A DNA stretch of 30,759 bases from CAZKUR01 sp964556005 (GCA_964556005.1 CAZKUR010000048.1:1-30759); one strand, 5' to 3'; counted from the stretch's first letter, positions 1-8,152 are shown. Numbers and translations: made by a program. Notes: a model not told the origin generated them from the sequence alone.

Positions 1-29
1 TTTGAGTATTTTGAACACCGGTGAGAATA

Positions 30-683
30 TTAGTGCTGCATATTAGGCATCTGGAATAATTTATAGTCGGATGGGACTGTAAACAGACTTGCATCCAGAC
101 TCTTTTTTTCAACGGACGTAACTTCCATCTGACTGGTTGTCTTGTTGTCATTATCATAAATTGTAACCAGCATTGGGAAGTAGCCTTCATTTTGAATTGT
201 TTTCATCCATTCGGGTTGTTCGGAATGACCCATCGGACTGTTGAACATCATAAAACTTCCGAGGTCTTTTGTCATCCACATATCGCCGTGAGCGTCTTTT
301 GATTTATAAACCCATTTTACACAATCATAACCGTTAATGGTTTTCGTTTCATCGGTTTTTTTGAAATCAACATCTTTAGCCTGGTCTTTAGCCAGATCTT
401 TAAAATCATTCATATTTATTTCCATATACATTTTTTGTTCGGGCATAAGCATATCGGCTTTTTTATTTGCCACATCCATAATCATTACACCGGTATGACC
501 CATTCCCGAAAATTCCATTCTCATTTTATTACCTTTGATGAGATAATTCATAGTATTGGAATTTCCTTCACTCTGAACCTTCATTGTTACCTTGCCTTCA
601 AAGCTTGATTGCGAATATGATAAGCCTTGAAATAAAAACATAAACGAAATTATAACGGTAGAAAATATGCTAAGCTTTTTCAT
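30..683 (-). CDS. Exported DUF4412-type protein
   Basis: A protein of about 217 residues. It begins with a Sec signal peptide: KK at the N-terminus, a hydrophobic stretch of about 17 residues, then a likely cleavage site near SYSQS. The mature part has the layout of DUF4412 periplasmic or outer-membrane proteins: a beta-rich start (SSFEGKVTMKVQ), a lipocalin/LolA-like 'GNKMRMEF' strand, then a 'TINGYDCVKW' segment. No enzymatic residues are recognisable and the family function is unknown. The mature protein is rich in Met and has several His, which may only reflect composition. I start at the ATG at 683 because AAGGAG lies 11 bases upstream; an in-frame GTG at 695 overlaps that ribosome site and is less likely. 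It lies about 20 bp after the stop of the upstream minus-strand gene and is probably cotranscribed with it. Confidence 0.8.
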   Translation of the reverse strand: MKKLSIFSTVIISFMFLFQGLSYSQSSFEGKVTMKVQSEGNSNTMNYLIKGNKMRMEFSGMGHTGVMIMDVANKKADMLMPEQKMYMEINMNDFKDLAKDQAKDVDFKKTDETKTINGYDCVKWVYKSKDAHGDMWMTKDLGSFMMFNSPMGHSEQPEWMKTIQNEGYFPMLVTIYDNDNKTTSQMEVTSVEKKSLDASLFTVPSDYKLFQMPNMQH

Positions 684-703
684 TTTGATAAGCACTCCTT
701 CCT

Positions 704-1411
704 TTAGTTAAAGATTGAATTACCAAACTTAAAAGATTTTATCATTGCAAAAAAATCAGGTTGAAATAATTTGAATTCCTCCTTTCCTTTAATTATTAAT
801 TTAATGCTAAAATCTTCATCGGACCCTGTTCGGATGTAAACTTCCTGTGAAACTTGTCCTTCCAATTCTGCAGGATCATTATAATATATTGTTATTTCAC
901 GCAGTTTTGTATGATATTTAAACCGGCCGGGGATAAAAATATCTTTGTCCCTTACTTCCAGATGAACGTAAGGCGCAGACAAACCTTGATAATTTGTAAA
1001 CCAAAAAGTAACGCCGTCTAATTTATCTTTTACATCCTGATCTATGTACGTCCATCCGTTAGGGTATCTGATCGAAACATTCAGCGAAGACTCCCTGTAA
1101 ATCTGCTTAAGATTTGAAGTATCTGCATCAGCAATTAAAGCATAATTTACCAGCCTTGAATTATTAAAATTATTTTTTTTCTTAAGAGATTTTAAAACTT
1201 CTTTTTTGTCTGTTCCCGGATTTTTATCTATTAAATTATTTTCCCGGGTTGTATTAACGATGTCTAAATAGACCGAATTTATAACCGGTTTGTCCGGAAA
1301 TAATTTCAAAATTATCAGCGCTGATAGAAAAATTAATAAATGAATCGCAACCGAAAAAGAATAGCCTTCAAAAATATAATCCCGCTTTCCGTGTTTTTTC
1401 TTACTCATCAT
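704..1411 (-). CDS. Hypothetical single-pass membrane protein
   Basis: A 235-residue protein that I do not recognise by name. A short basic N-terminus (SKKKHGKRD) precedes one hydrophobic helix at about residues 19-38 ending in LKLFPDKP, resembling the membrane anchor of TonB or TolA. A polar, Asn/Lys-rich linker of about 65 residues follows, then a folded domain from about residue 108 (SIRYPNGWTYID, later an aromatic-rich VTFWF strand) reaching the C-terminus. That domain recalls PsbP/Mog1-like beta-sandwiches, but this is only a resemblance. Topology predicts a periplasmic C-terminal domain. The start is either of two tandem ATGs (1411 or 1408); neither has a clear ribosome site. The gene is first in a likely two-gene operon with the DUF4412 gene. 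Confidence 0.65.
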   Translation of the reverse strand: MMSKKKHGKRDYIFEGYSFSVAIHLLIFLSALIILKLFPDKPVINSVYLDIVNTTRENNLIDKNPGTDKKEVLKSLKKKNNFNNSRLVNYALIADADTSNLKQIYRESSLNVSIRYPNGWTYIDQDVKDKLDGVTFWFTNYQGLSAPYVHLEVRDKDIFIPGRFKYHTKLREITIYYNDPAELEGQVSQEVYIRTGSDEDFSIKLIIKGKEEFKLFQPDFFAMIKSFKFGNSIFN

Positions 1412-1456
1412 CGAGAAAGTTAAGTGCTTAAAGAAAATTTATCAAGAATACGGAAT

Positions 1457-1485
1457 AATCTATGTAACATTTACGACAACTTCAA
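1457..1485 (-). promoter_or_regulatory. Possible promoter of the 1411-30 operon
   Basis: Read on the minus strand, TTGAAG (1485-1480) and TAGATT (1462-1457) are separated by 17 bases, a sigma70-like arrangement about 45 bases before the start at 1411. Both boxes are imperfect, so this is tentative. Confidence 0.28.
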
Positions 1486-1514
1486 AGTAAATGATTAGGT
1501 GATTACTAAATTTC

Positions 1515-1545
1515 TTTGATGCATTGCATTAAATTATTAATTTTA
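1515..1545 (+). promoter_or_regulatory. Possible Bacteroidota-type promoter of the SDR gene
   Basis: TTTG at 1515-1518 and TAATTTTA at 1538-1545 are 19 bases apart. This approximates the Bacteroidota -33 TTTG / -7 TAnnTTTG pattern, except that the last base of the -7 box differs. It lies about 40 bases before the ATG at 1584. Confidence 0.33.
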
Positions 1546-1583
1546 AAGTTCGATTTTTTCTAAAAAAAGCAGGGTAAATAAAA

Positions 1584-2621
1584 ATGAAATTTCTTATAAC
1601 AGGCGGCGCAGGGTTCTTGGGAATTAACTTAGTAAGATATCTGCATCAAAAAGGTCATGATGTTGTCTCTTTAGACATCGTTAAATTTGATTATCCCGAT
1701 ATGAATGATAAAATAAAAATTATTACCGGGGATATTAGAGATAAAGAAGCAGTACGCAAAGCAATGGAAGGTGTTGATATCGTTATACACACGGCAGCAG
1801 CTTTGCCTCTTTACAAGCCTGAGGACATTTATTCTACCGATATTCAAGGTACAAAAAATTTATTAGAAGAAGCTTACAATCAAAAAGTAAAAAGATTTAA
1901 TCACATCTCATCTACAGCAGTTTACGGAATTCCGAATCATCACCCGATATATGAATATGATAAATTAGACGGAGTCGGTCCATACGGAAAATCAAAAATT
2001 AAAGCCGAAGAAGAATGCCTGAAATACAGGGAAAAAGGGATGTGCGTAACTATCATTCGTCCAAAATCTTTTATCGGTCCTGAAAGACTCGGAGTATTTG
2101 CCTTATTTTACGATTGGGCATACGATAAAAAAGGATTCCCAATGATCGGCAGCGGCAACAACCGTTACCAACTTATGGATGTAGAAGATCTTTGTGACGC
2201 AATCTATCTTTGCTCAACTCTCGATAGAGATAAAGTTAACGATACGTTTAACATAGGCGCAAAAGAATATACAACGATGAAAGAAGACTATCAGGCTGTT
2301 CTGGATTATGCAGGCTACGGTAAAAAAATCGTTCCTCTTCCGGAAACACCAATAATCTGGACTTTGAAACTTTTGGAAGCATTCAAGTTGTCTCCGCTTT
2401 ACAAATGGGTTTATGAAACAGCCTCCAAAGATTCTTTCGTATCGATTGAAAAAGCTGAAAAAGTTTTAGGCTATAAACCGAAATATTCCAATAAAGAAGC
2501 ACTTGTTAGAAATTACAAATGGTATGTTGAGCACATAGATGATTTTAAGAATCAAAGCGGTGTTTCGCACAGAGTTCCGTGGAAACAGGGAATTTTGAAA
2601 GTTGCAAAAGCATTCTTCTGA
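1584..2621 (+). CDS. NAD(P)-dependent sugar epimerase/dehydratase (extended SDR)
   Basis: A full-length extended short-chain dehydrogenase of 345 residues. The Rossmann dinucleotide motif GGAGFLG is at residues 7-13, and an acidic residue after the second strand (SLDI, D31) suggests NAD rather than NADP. The catalytic set is visible: SS at 109-110 and YGKSK at 134-138, giving the YxxxK pair. A 'VTIIRPKSFIGP' segment and an 'LMDVEDLCDAI' substrate-lobe motif are typical of nucleoside-diphosphate-sugar epimerases. The substrate cannot be read from the sequence, and no sugar-nucleotide or LPS genes are adjacent. The gene stands alone behind its own promoter. Its TGA stop ends 1 bp before the converging YgiT-type gene, leaving no room for a separate terminator. 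Confidence 0.85.
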   Translation: MKFLITGGAGFLGINLVRYLHQKGHDVVSLDIVKFDYPDMNDKIKIITGDIRDKEAVRKAMEGVDIVIHTAAALPLYKPEDIYSTDIQGTKNLLEEAYNQKVKRFNHISSTAVYGIPNHHPIYEYDKLDGVGPYGKSKIKAEEECLKYREKGMCVTIIRPKSFIGPERLGVFALFYDWAYDKKGFPMIGSGNNRYQLMDVEDLCDAIYLCSTLDRDKVNDTFNIGAKEYTTMKEDYQAVLDYAGYGKKIVPLPETPIIWTLKLLEAFKLSPLYKWVYETASKDSFVSIEKAEKVLGYKPKYSNKEALVRNYKWYVEHIDDFKNQSGVSHRVPWKQGILKVAKAFF

Positions 2622-2622
2622 T

Positions 2623-2847
2623 CTAAGCAGCATATTGAATAACTTCAAGTTCTGCATTATTCTTCACCGCAAGCTCTGCTCTTTTTAGAAGTGATTCGGT
2701 GACCTCTTCATTTAAGTAATATTCTCCGCAGTTATTGCAAATTTCTGCGGGGACCTGTTTAATAATTACGATTCTGTTCTCTCTTTCCAGAGTAACATTT
2801 GTAAAGCCTTTTTCAGTTTCTCCGATTTTACAAATTACACATTTCAT
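2623..2847 (-). CDS. YgiT-type zinc-finger protein, probable antitoxin
   Basis: A 74-residue protein starting MKCVICKIGE. Two CxxC pairs, C3/C6 and C37/C40 (EICNNCGEYYL), form the zinc-finger signature of the YgiT/MqsA N-terminal family. The tail (ESLLKRAELAVKNN) is helical. There is no C-terminal HTH as in full MqsA, so this is the short form usually found beside DUF4258 toxins. I start at the ATG at 2847, preceded by AAGAGA; an in-frame GTG at 2874 would add nine residues outside the conserved domain and overlap the upstream partner. The upstream DUF4258 reading frame originally ended at 2849, 1 bp away, as expected for a translationally coupled toxin-antitoxin pair. That partner is now interrupted. 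Confidence 0.75.
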   Translation of the reverse strand: MKCVICKIGETEKGFTNVTLERENRIVIIKQVPAEICNNCGEYYLNEEVTESLLKRAELAVKNNAELEVIQYAA

Positions 2848-2848
2848 T

Positions 2849-3145
2849 TTATTCTCTTTTTGTTTTAAAATCACTATTCCAAAGATTTAAGTCGGGAAAA
2901 TATACTGTAACAACTATACATCTTTTATTTTAAAGATCAACTGCAATGACAATATGAACCGGTTTATCATCAATAAAATTAAGAATTAAATAACACGGAT
3001 AAGGTTTTTCATTTCCGTATTCTTTTATTATTTCTCCGGTTTCTATTGAATTCGTTACGTTATTTTTATCAATTTTACGCGAGAACATTTGCTGAACAGA
3101 ATGTTTAGAAAAAATTATGTTCGTACAATTTTCTTTTAAATCCAA
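2849..3145 (-). pseudogene. DUF4258 toxin-like gene interrupted by an in-frame TAA
   Basis: The first part encodes 71 residues typical of DUF4258 proteins (IIFSKHSVQQMFSRKI, then KPYPCYLIL and KPVHIVIAVD). It stops at a TAA (2932-2930) directly after AVDL. Without any shift, the same frame continues for 26 more codons, reading NKRCIVVTVYFPDLNLW and then a short charged tail, and ends with TAA at 2851-2849. That extension matches the conserved C-terminal half of the family (VVTVY.PD...W), so one codon has probably become a stop. The 71-residue product would lack the final strand. The start is also weak: a TTG at 3145 with no ribosome site, with TAA upstream in frame. DUF4258 proteins next to YgiT fingers are regarded as toxins of a type II pair; here the toxin is probably dead. 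Confidence 0.75.
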
Positions 3146-3267
3146 ATTATTATTTTAATGTTTAAAAATTTAAATTTCATTTTCTCAAAATATAACTTTG
3201 AAAACATAAGTCATAAATTAAAAATTTTGCTAATAATCCAAATAATAAAACGACTAACAGTTGATTT

Positions 3268-3296
3268 TTTGAATAATTAAATTTAATATAATTTTA
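3268..3296 (+). promoter_or_regulatory. Possible promoter of the DHS-like gene
   Basis: TTTG at 3268-3271 and TAATTTTA at 3289-3296 are 17 bases apart, about 40 bases before the ATG at 3337. It resembles the Bacteroidota -33/-7 pattern with one mismatch in the -7 box. The whole region is AT-rich, so chance matches are likely. Confidence 0.28.
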
Positions 3297-3336
3297 AGCA
3301 TATAAAAACATACGATTTAAATAAGGAACTAAAATT

Positions 3337-4380
3337 ATGGCAAGCAAAAAAGACTTTCTAAAAGAAACGATTAAACATATCGACATAAAAAAGCATAATG
3401 TGGTTAAATTAGTCGACGATATGCAGAATATGGCTTTTTCAGCCAGGGATCTCAATCGTGCAGCAAGAATTTATGATATGATGCTGAACGACAAAAGCTG
3501 CGCAATTATTCTTACACTTGCCGGAAGTATTTTCAGTGCCGGACTAAAAAAAGTTGTATTCGATTTGGTAAATAATAACATGGTCGATGCAATAGTTTCA
3601 ACCGGCGCATTAATGATCGACCAGGATTTCTTCGAAGCTTTAGGATTTAAACATTATATCGGGACACCCCGAAGCGATGATAATCTTTTACGCGAACTTC
3701 ACATCGACAGAATATATGATACTTTTATCGATGAAGATGAACTTAGAGTCTGTGATGAAACTTGCGCAAAGATATTCGATGGTTTGGAGCCAAAACCGTA
3801 TTCCTCAAGAGAATTGCTTCAGGAGTTCGGTAAATATCTTGATAAAAACGGCGGACCTAAAGTTGATGACAGCGTAATTTATGCTGCTTATAAAAAGAAC
3901 GTTCCGATTTTCGTTCCTGCTTTTTCCGATTGTTCTGCCGGGTTCGGCTTCATAATTCATCAAACAAATCATCCGGATAAACATGTATCCATCGATTCGG
4001 CAAAAGATTTTTTGGAATTGACACAAATTAAGCTTAATGCAAAAGAAACCGGAATTTTTATGATCGGCGGAGGGGTTCCGAAAAACTTTACTCAGGACAT
4101 TGTCGTTGCCGCAGATATTTTAGTCGAAGATGCATCGATGCATAAATATGCAGTTCAAATCACTGTGGCTGATGAAAGAGACGGCGCTCTTTCAGGCTCC
4201 ACGTTAAAAGAAGCAAGCTCCTGGGGAAAAGTTTCCACTACATATGAACAAATGGTTTACGGCGAAGCAACTGTAGTGCTTCCTTTAATTGCAGGATATG
4301 CTTATCACAAAGGAAGCTGGAAAGAGAGAAAACCGCACGAATTTCAGAAATTATTTGTTGAAGAAAAACAGACTGCTTAA
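3337..4380 (+). CDS. Deoxyhypusine synthase-family protein
   Basis: A 347-residue protein alignable by eye with deoxyhypusine synthase along its length: the N-terminal TLAGSIFSAG and VDAIVSTGA segments, VPIFVPAFSDCSAGFGF, the NAD-binding GGGVPKNF, and KEASSWGKVS. The lysine forming the enzyme-substrate imine in eukaryotic DHS (K329) is present as K298 in WGK, with the nearby Glu and Trp. The catalytic-base position after GGGxxK (His288 in human DHS) is Asn250. Bacteria lack eIF5A, so the protein may make homospermidine or another spermidine-derived product using NAD; this is inferred. AAGGA lies before the ATG. It is monocistronic, with its own terminator at 4403-4436 and no polyamine genes beside it. 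Confidence 0.85.
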   Translation: MASKKDFLKETIKHIDIKKHNVVKLVDDMQNMAFSARDLNRAARIYDMMLNDKSCAIILTLAGSIFSAGLKKVVFDLVNNNMVDAIVSTGALMIDQDFFEALGFKHYIGTPRSDDNLLRELHIDRIYDTFIDEDELRVCDETCAKIFDGLEPKPYSSRELLQEFGKYLDKNGGPKVDDSVIYAAYKKNVPIFVPAFSDCSAGFGFIIHQTNHPDKHVSIDSAKDFLELTQIKLNAKETGIFMIGGGVPKNFTQDIVVAADILVEDASMHKYAVQITVADERDGALSGSTLKEASSWGKVSTTYEQMVYGEATVVLPLIAGYAYHKGSWKERKPHEFQKLFVEEKQTA

Positions 4381-4402
4381 CTATTAATAAATTCGAATTT
4401 TC

Positions 4403-4436
4403 GGCAATGATCGATTATTCAGGTCATTGCCTTTTT
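4403..4436 (+). terminator. Rho-independent terminator after the DHS-like gene
   Basis: A perfect 8-bp stem (GGCAATGA at 4403-4410, TCATTGCC at 4424-4431) with a 13-base loop is followed directly by TTTTT. It begins 22 bp after the stop codon. Confidence 0.85.
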
Positions 4437-4511
4437 CATTTTTAAAAAGAATGGTACGGAAAATGTACTAAAAATAGGTTATATTTTAATTTAATCAGAT
4501 TGCAATTTTTT

Positions 4512-6641
4512 ATGACCGGAAAAGATTTATTAAAAAAATATAATGATCCGAAAAATTTCTTCAACAGGGATTTAAGCTGGGTTGAATTTAACAGAAGAGT
4601 TTTGGAAGAAGCGCTTAATCCGAATCTTCCTTTGCTTGAAAAAATAAAATTCATATCCATCTTCCATTCAAATCTCGATGAATTTTACATGATAAGAATT
4701 TCAGGTTTGAAAGATCAAATTGCTGCTAATATTCTGGAACCTACTATAGACGGTATGACTCCACGGGAACAAGTAGTAAAAATTGAAAAAACCATCCAGC
4801 CGATGCTGAAAAAAGTAATGAGTTATTGGCTGGATACAATAGTACCTGAACTTGCAGAAAACGGAATTATTGTTGAAGATTATGATAATCTGCCTGAAAA
4901 AGAAAAAGCAATTTTAACTGAATATTTTAAAAAAGAAATTTATCCGGTACTTACACCTTTGGCTTTCGATCCGGGAAGACCTTTTCCATACATATCGAAT
5001 TTAAGCTTAAGCCTCGCGATACTTGTAAAAAAACCGAACGGTGAAAATCATTTTGCAAGGGTGAAGGTCCCGAGCATACTACCTCGATTAATGCAAATAG
5101 ACAGCATTATTAACCCGGATATGAAAATTCAAAATAACGGTACATTTCACACCCGGTTCGTTTGGCTGGGAGATATGATAAGAGCTAATCTTTCTATTCT
5201 CTTTTCGGGAATGGAAGTTCTTGAAGCACATAGATTCAGAATTACAAGAGATACCGACATTGAACTGCAGGAAGATGAAGCGGATGATCTGTTAAGTGTA
5301 ATTGAAGAAAATATAAAACAAAGAAGATTCGGCAGAGTGGTACGGCTTGAAGTAGCCTATAAAATGCCGGAATTTATGCAGGAAACGCTTATTGAAAATC
5401 TCCTTATCTCGAAAGAAGATGTGGATGTTATCGAAGGGCCTCTTGGGCTCTCGGATGTGATGCAGTTATACGATCTCCCGGTACATCAATTAAAATTCAA
5501 ATCGTATTATCCTTCTATACCTAAGTCCTTTGAGCAAGGCGAAGATATATTTACCATTATCAAGCAAAAAGATATTATGCTTCATCATCCGTATCATTCC
5601 TTTACGCCTGTTATAGATTTTATTAAGCAGGCTTCAAAGGATCCTGATGTCCTTGCAATAAAACAAACTCTTTACCGCGTAGGCTCCGACTCGCCAATAG
5701 TGAGATATCTTATTGAAGCGGCAGACCGCGGAAAGCAGGTTGCCGTACTGGTAGAATTAAAAGCAAGATTCGATGAAGAAAATAATATTTACTGGGCAAA
5801 AGAACTTGAAAAAGTAGGTATTCACGTTGTTTACGGACTCGTCGGGTTGAAAACACACGCGAAAATGACTCTCGTCGTTCGCAAGGAATTTGACGGAGTT
5901 AAAAGATATGTACATCTTTCAACCGGCAATTATAACGCAACGACGGCTAAGCTTTATACCGATCTCGGTTTCTTCACTGATGATCACGATATTTGCCAGG
6001 ATGCGTCCGATATTTTTAACTATTTAACCGGCTACTCAAAACAAAGTGATTTTAAAAAACTTTTTGTCGCACCTATCAATATGAGGGAAAAATTTCTTTC
6101 CCTGATAATGAGGGAAATTGATAATATACAGGCAGGCGGTCAGGGGCATTTAATATTTAAGATAAATGCGTTGGTCGATCCGGTTATAATAAGCGGCTTA
6201 TATGAAGCTTCCAACAGCGGAGTAAAAATAGATTTATTTGTACGCGGAATTTGCTGCCTTGTGCCGCACGTGCCCGGCTTAAGTGAAAATATAAGTGTGA
6301 CGAGTATCGTAGGGAGATATCTCGAACACAGCAGATTTTTCTATTTTTATAACAACGGGAGCGAAGAAATTTACCTCAGCAGCGCCGATATGATGCAAAG
6401 AAATCTTGACAGGAGAGTTGAAATTGCTTTTCCAATTGAAGATGAACAACTGAAAAAAGAACTGATGAGAACTCTTGTTAAAGTTTCCTTTAAAGACAAT
6501 ACTAAAGCAAGAATTCTTAATACAGACATGAGATACACCCAGGCAGGTTTAGACCATAACGGTAAGAAAATTGATTCGCAGGAATGGCTGATGAATCATA
6601 CATTGAAAGCTGGGGGAAGCTTTGTGAAGAAAAAAATCTAA
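4512..6641 (+). CDS. ppk1: Polyphosphate kinase 1
   Basis: Reversibly transfers the terminal phosphate of ATP to inorganic polyphosphate. The 709-residue length is normal for PPK1. All four parts are visible: the N-terminal NFFNRDLSWVEFNRRVLEEA block, the head domain, and two phospholipase-D-like catalytic domains. The autophosphorylated histidine is in YVHLSTGNYN (H468), and the second catalytic histidine is in YLEHSRFFYF (H606). ADQRGKQV-like (ADRGKQVAVLVELKARFDE) and DRRVE segments supply ATP contacts. I place the start at the ATG at 4512; an in-frame TTG at 4500 would add four residues, and neither has a clear ribosome site. No exopolyphosphatase (ppx) gene is adjacent. The gene is alone on its strand, between the DHS terminator and the Mrp unit. 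Confidence 0.96.
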   Translation: MTGKDLLKKYNDPKNFFNRDLSWVEFNRRVLEEALNPNLPLLEKIKFISIFHSNLDEFYMIRISGLKDQIAANILEPTIDGMTPREQVVKIEKTIQPMLKKVMSYWLDTIVPELAENGIIVEDYDNLPEKEKAILTEYFKKEIYPVLTPLAFDPGRPFPYISNLSLSLAILVKKPNGENHFARVKVPSILPRLMQIDSIINPDMKIQNNGTFHTRFVWLGDMIRANLSILFSGMEVLEAHRFRITRDTDIELQEDEADDLLSVIEENIKQRRFGRVVRLEVAYKMPEFMQETLIENLLISKEDVDVIEGPLGLSDVMQLYDLPVHQLKFKSYYPSIPKSFEQGEDIFTIIKQKDIMLHHPYHSFTPVIDFIKQASKDPDVLAIKQTLYRVGSDSPIVRYLIEAADRGKQVAVLVELKARFDEENNIYWAKELEKVGIHVVYGLVGLKTHAKMTLVVRKEFDGVKRYVHLSTGNYNATTAKLYTDLGFFTDDHDICQDASDIFNYLTGYSKQSDFKKLFVAPINMREKFLSLIMREIDNIQAGGQGHLIFKINALVDPVIISGLYEASNSGVKIDLFVRGICCLVPHVPGLSENISVTSIVGRYLEHSRFFYFYNNGSEEIYLSSADMMQRNLDRRVEIAFPIEDEQLKKELMRTLVKVSFKDNTKARILNTDMRYTQAGLDHNGKKIDSQEWLMNHTLKAGGSFVKKKI

Positions 6642-6657
6642 CCTGTTATTTAACAAA

Positions 6658-6701
6658 GAATGATTTACTTTATTCCCCCCGGCATTATTTTTTAATCATT
6701 C
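6658..6701 (+). repeat. Inverted repeat between ppk1 and the Mrp gene
   Basis: GAATGATT (6658-6665) and AATCATTC (6694-6701) are perfect complements separated by 28 bases that include a CCCCCC run. The loop is long and no T-tract follows, so terminator function is doubtful. Confidence 0.3.
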
Positions 6702-6757
6702 ATTCTGAACTTTAATTTTTTTAATTTTGTAGTTCTGATTAATTATCGAGGAATAAA

Positions 6758-7861
6758 ATGTCTGATATAACTAAGAGTGGAATATTAAGCGCCTTAAAGA
6801 GAGTTGATGATTCAAATTTAAATAAAGACCTGTTGATTCTTAATTCGGTTCGAAACTTTGAAGTAAATAATGATAAGCTTTTTATTGAACTTTCTCTTCC
6901 GGTACCTGAAACAGGAATGAATCAAAATATAATTAAAAAAATGGAAAATGCAGTTCAATCGGAATTTCCCGATCTGCAAAAGGTGGAAATAAAATTTCAG
7001 GCTAAAACTGCCGTACATAAAGATACTAGAAAAGATGCGCTTCTCCCGGGTGTTAAAAATACCATTGCCGTTGCAAGCGGTAAAGGCGGAGTCGGTAAAA
7101 GCACTGTTGCCGTAAACCTGGCAGCAGCTTATGCCAAAGAGGGTGCAAAGGTAGGATTAATTGATGCCGATATCTATGGGCCAAGTATTCCATTGATGCT
7201 GGGATTAAAAGAAAAACCGAAACTTTATCAAAACCGCGAAACAAAAAAAATTATTCCGTTAGAGAGCTACGGTTTAAAGCTGATATCAATCGGTGTATTT
7301 CTTGATGATAACGCACCGGTTATTTGGCGCGGGCCAATGGCAAGCGGCGCTTTAAAACAATTTATGACAGATGTTGATTGGGGAGAACTTGATTATCTAT
7401 TTTTTGATATGCCTCCCGGTACCGGAGATATTCAGCTTACATTAGTACAAACTGTGCCGCTTACCGGAGGAGTTATTGTAACAACACCGCAAGAGGTTTC
7501 ACTGATAGATGCAAGAAAAGCTTTGAAGATGTTTGCGCGGGTAAATGTTCCGGTTTTGGGAATAGTTGAAAACATGAGCTATTTTATTGCACCGGATACA
7601 GGTAAAAAATACGATATTTTTGGTGTTGACGGCGGTTCAAAATTAGCCGGCGAATTAAATATTCCTTTTTTAGGCGGAATCCCAATTGATCCAAGGATAC
7701 GCGAAGGCGGCGATAATGGCATTCCAATTGTTCACGATATGCCGGATTCTGAAAATGCAAAAATAATTTCACAAATTACAAAAAACCTTGCACAGCAGGT
7801 TCATGTAAAAAACCTTACTGCATCATCAAAAGTTGAAATTTCATTGGATGATGACGAATAA
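6758..7861 (+). CDS. Mrp/ApbC/NBP35-family P-loop ATPase, Fe-S cluster carrier
   Basis: A 367-residue protein. An N-terminal MIP18 (DUF59) domain of about 90 residues is followed by a ParA-like NTPase with the deviant Walker A GKGGVGKST at 108-116, a DADIYGPS switch and DMPPGTGD. Members carry and transfer [4Fe-4S] clusters. The C-terminal CxxC that binds the bridging cluster in ApbC/NBP35, normally after VENMSYF, is absent: residues 278-281 read APDT. Loss of the CxxC is, as far as I know, not rare in Bacteroidota and green-sulfur relatives, so the protein may still function with Nfu. AGGA precedes the ATG, and a TAATTTTG box at 6722-6729 could be a promoter element. The one-domain Nfu gene starts 23 bp downstream. 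Confidence 0.93.
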   Translation: MSDITKSGILSALKRVDDSNLNKDLLILNSVRNFEVNNDKLFIELSLPVPETGMNQNIIKKMENAVQSEFPDLQKVEIKFQAKTAVHKDTRKDALLPGVKNTIAVASGKGGVGKSTVAVNLAAAYAKEGAKVGLIDADIYGPSIPLMLGLKEKPKLYQNRETKKIIPLESYGLKLISIGVFLDDNAPVIWRGPMASGALKQFMTDVDWGELDYLFFDMPPGTGDIQLTLVQTVPLTGGVIVTTPQEVSLIDARKALKMFARVNVPVLGIVENMSYFIAPDTGKKYDIFGVDGGSKLAGELNIPFLGGIPIDPRIREGGDNGIPIVHDMPDSENAKIISQITKNLAQQVHVKNLTASSKVEISLDDDE

Positions 7862-7884
7862 ACTGATAAATACAAATCGATGTA

Positions 7885-8109
7885 ATGAGAGAACTAGTTT
7901 TAAAAGCTTTGGATTCGATTAGGCCATTTCTCCAGGCCGACAGTGGGGATATTAAACTGATCGAAGTTACCGATGACGGCATTGTAAAAGTGAAATTAAC
8001 GGGTGCATGTGAAGTTTGCCCGATGTCTATTATGACTTTACGCGCAGGTATTGAAAGGTCGTTATTAAGGCAAGTTCCCGGAATTCGACGTGTAGAATCC
8101 GTAAACTGA
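7885..8109 (+). CDS. Nfu-type NifU C-terminal domain protein, Fe-S scaffold
   Basis: A stand-alone NifU C-terminal domain of 74 residues. The family hallmark CxxC is at C42-E-V-C45 within TGACEVCPMSIMTL, which holds a [4Fe-4S] cluster at a dimer interface. 'FLQADSGDIKLIEV' is the usual N-terminal block. It lies 23 bp after the Mrp-type ATPase, with which it probably forms a cluster-assembly or transfer pair; since that ATPase lacks its own CxxC, Nfu may supply the cluster ligands, which is inference. The ATG at 7885 has no obvious ribosome site, as with many genes here. The AI-2E-family gene follows after 43 bp, probably on the same transcript. Confidence 0.92.
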   Translation: MRELVLKALDSIRPFLQADSGDIKLIEVTDDGIVKVKLTGACEVCPMSIMTLRAGIERSLLRQVPGIRRVESVN

Positions 8110-8152
8110 ATTTAACCGGCAATCATTTCGCAAATATTTATTTTAATAATGA

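Noticed and set aside
2623..3145. Classical MqsR-MqsA toxin-antitoxin pair
   Set aside because: The zinc-finger protein lacks the C-terminal HTH of MqsA, and the partner matches DUF4258 rather than MqsR.
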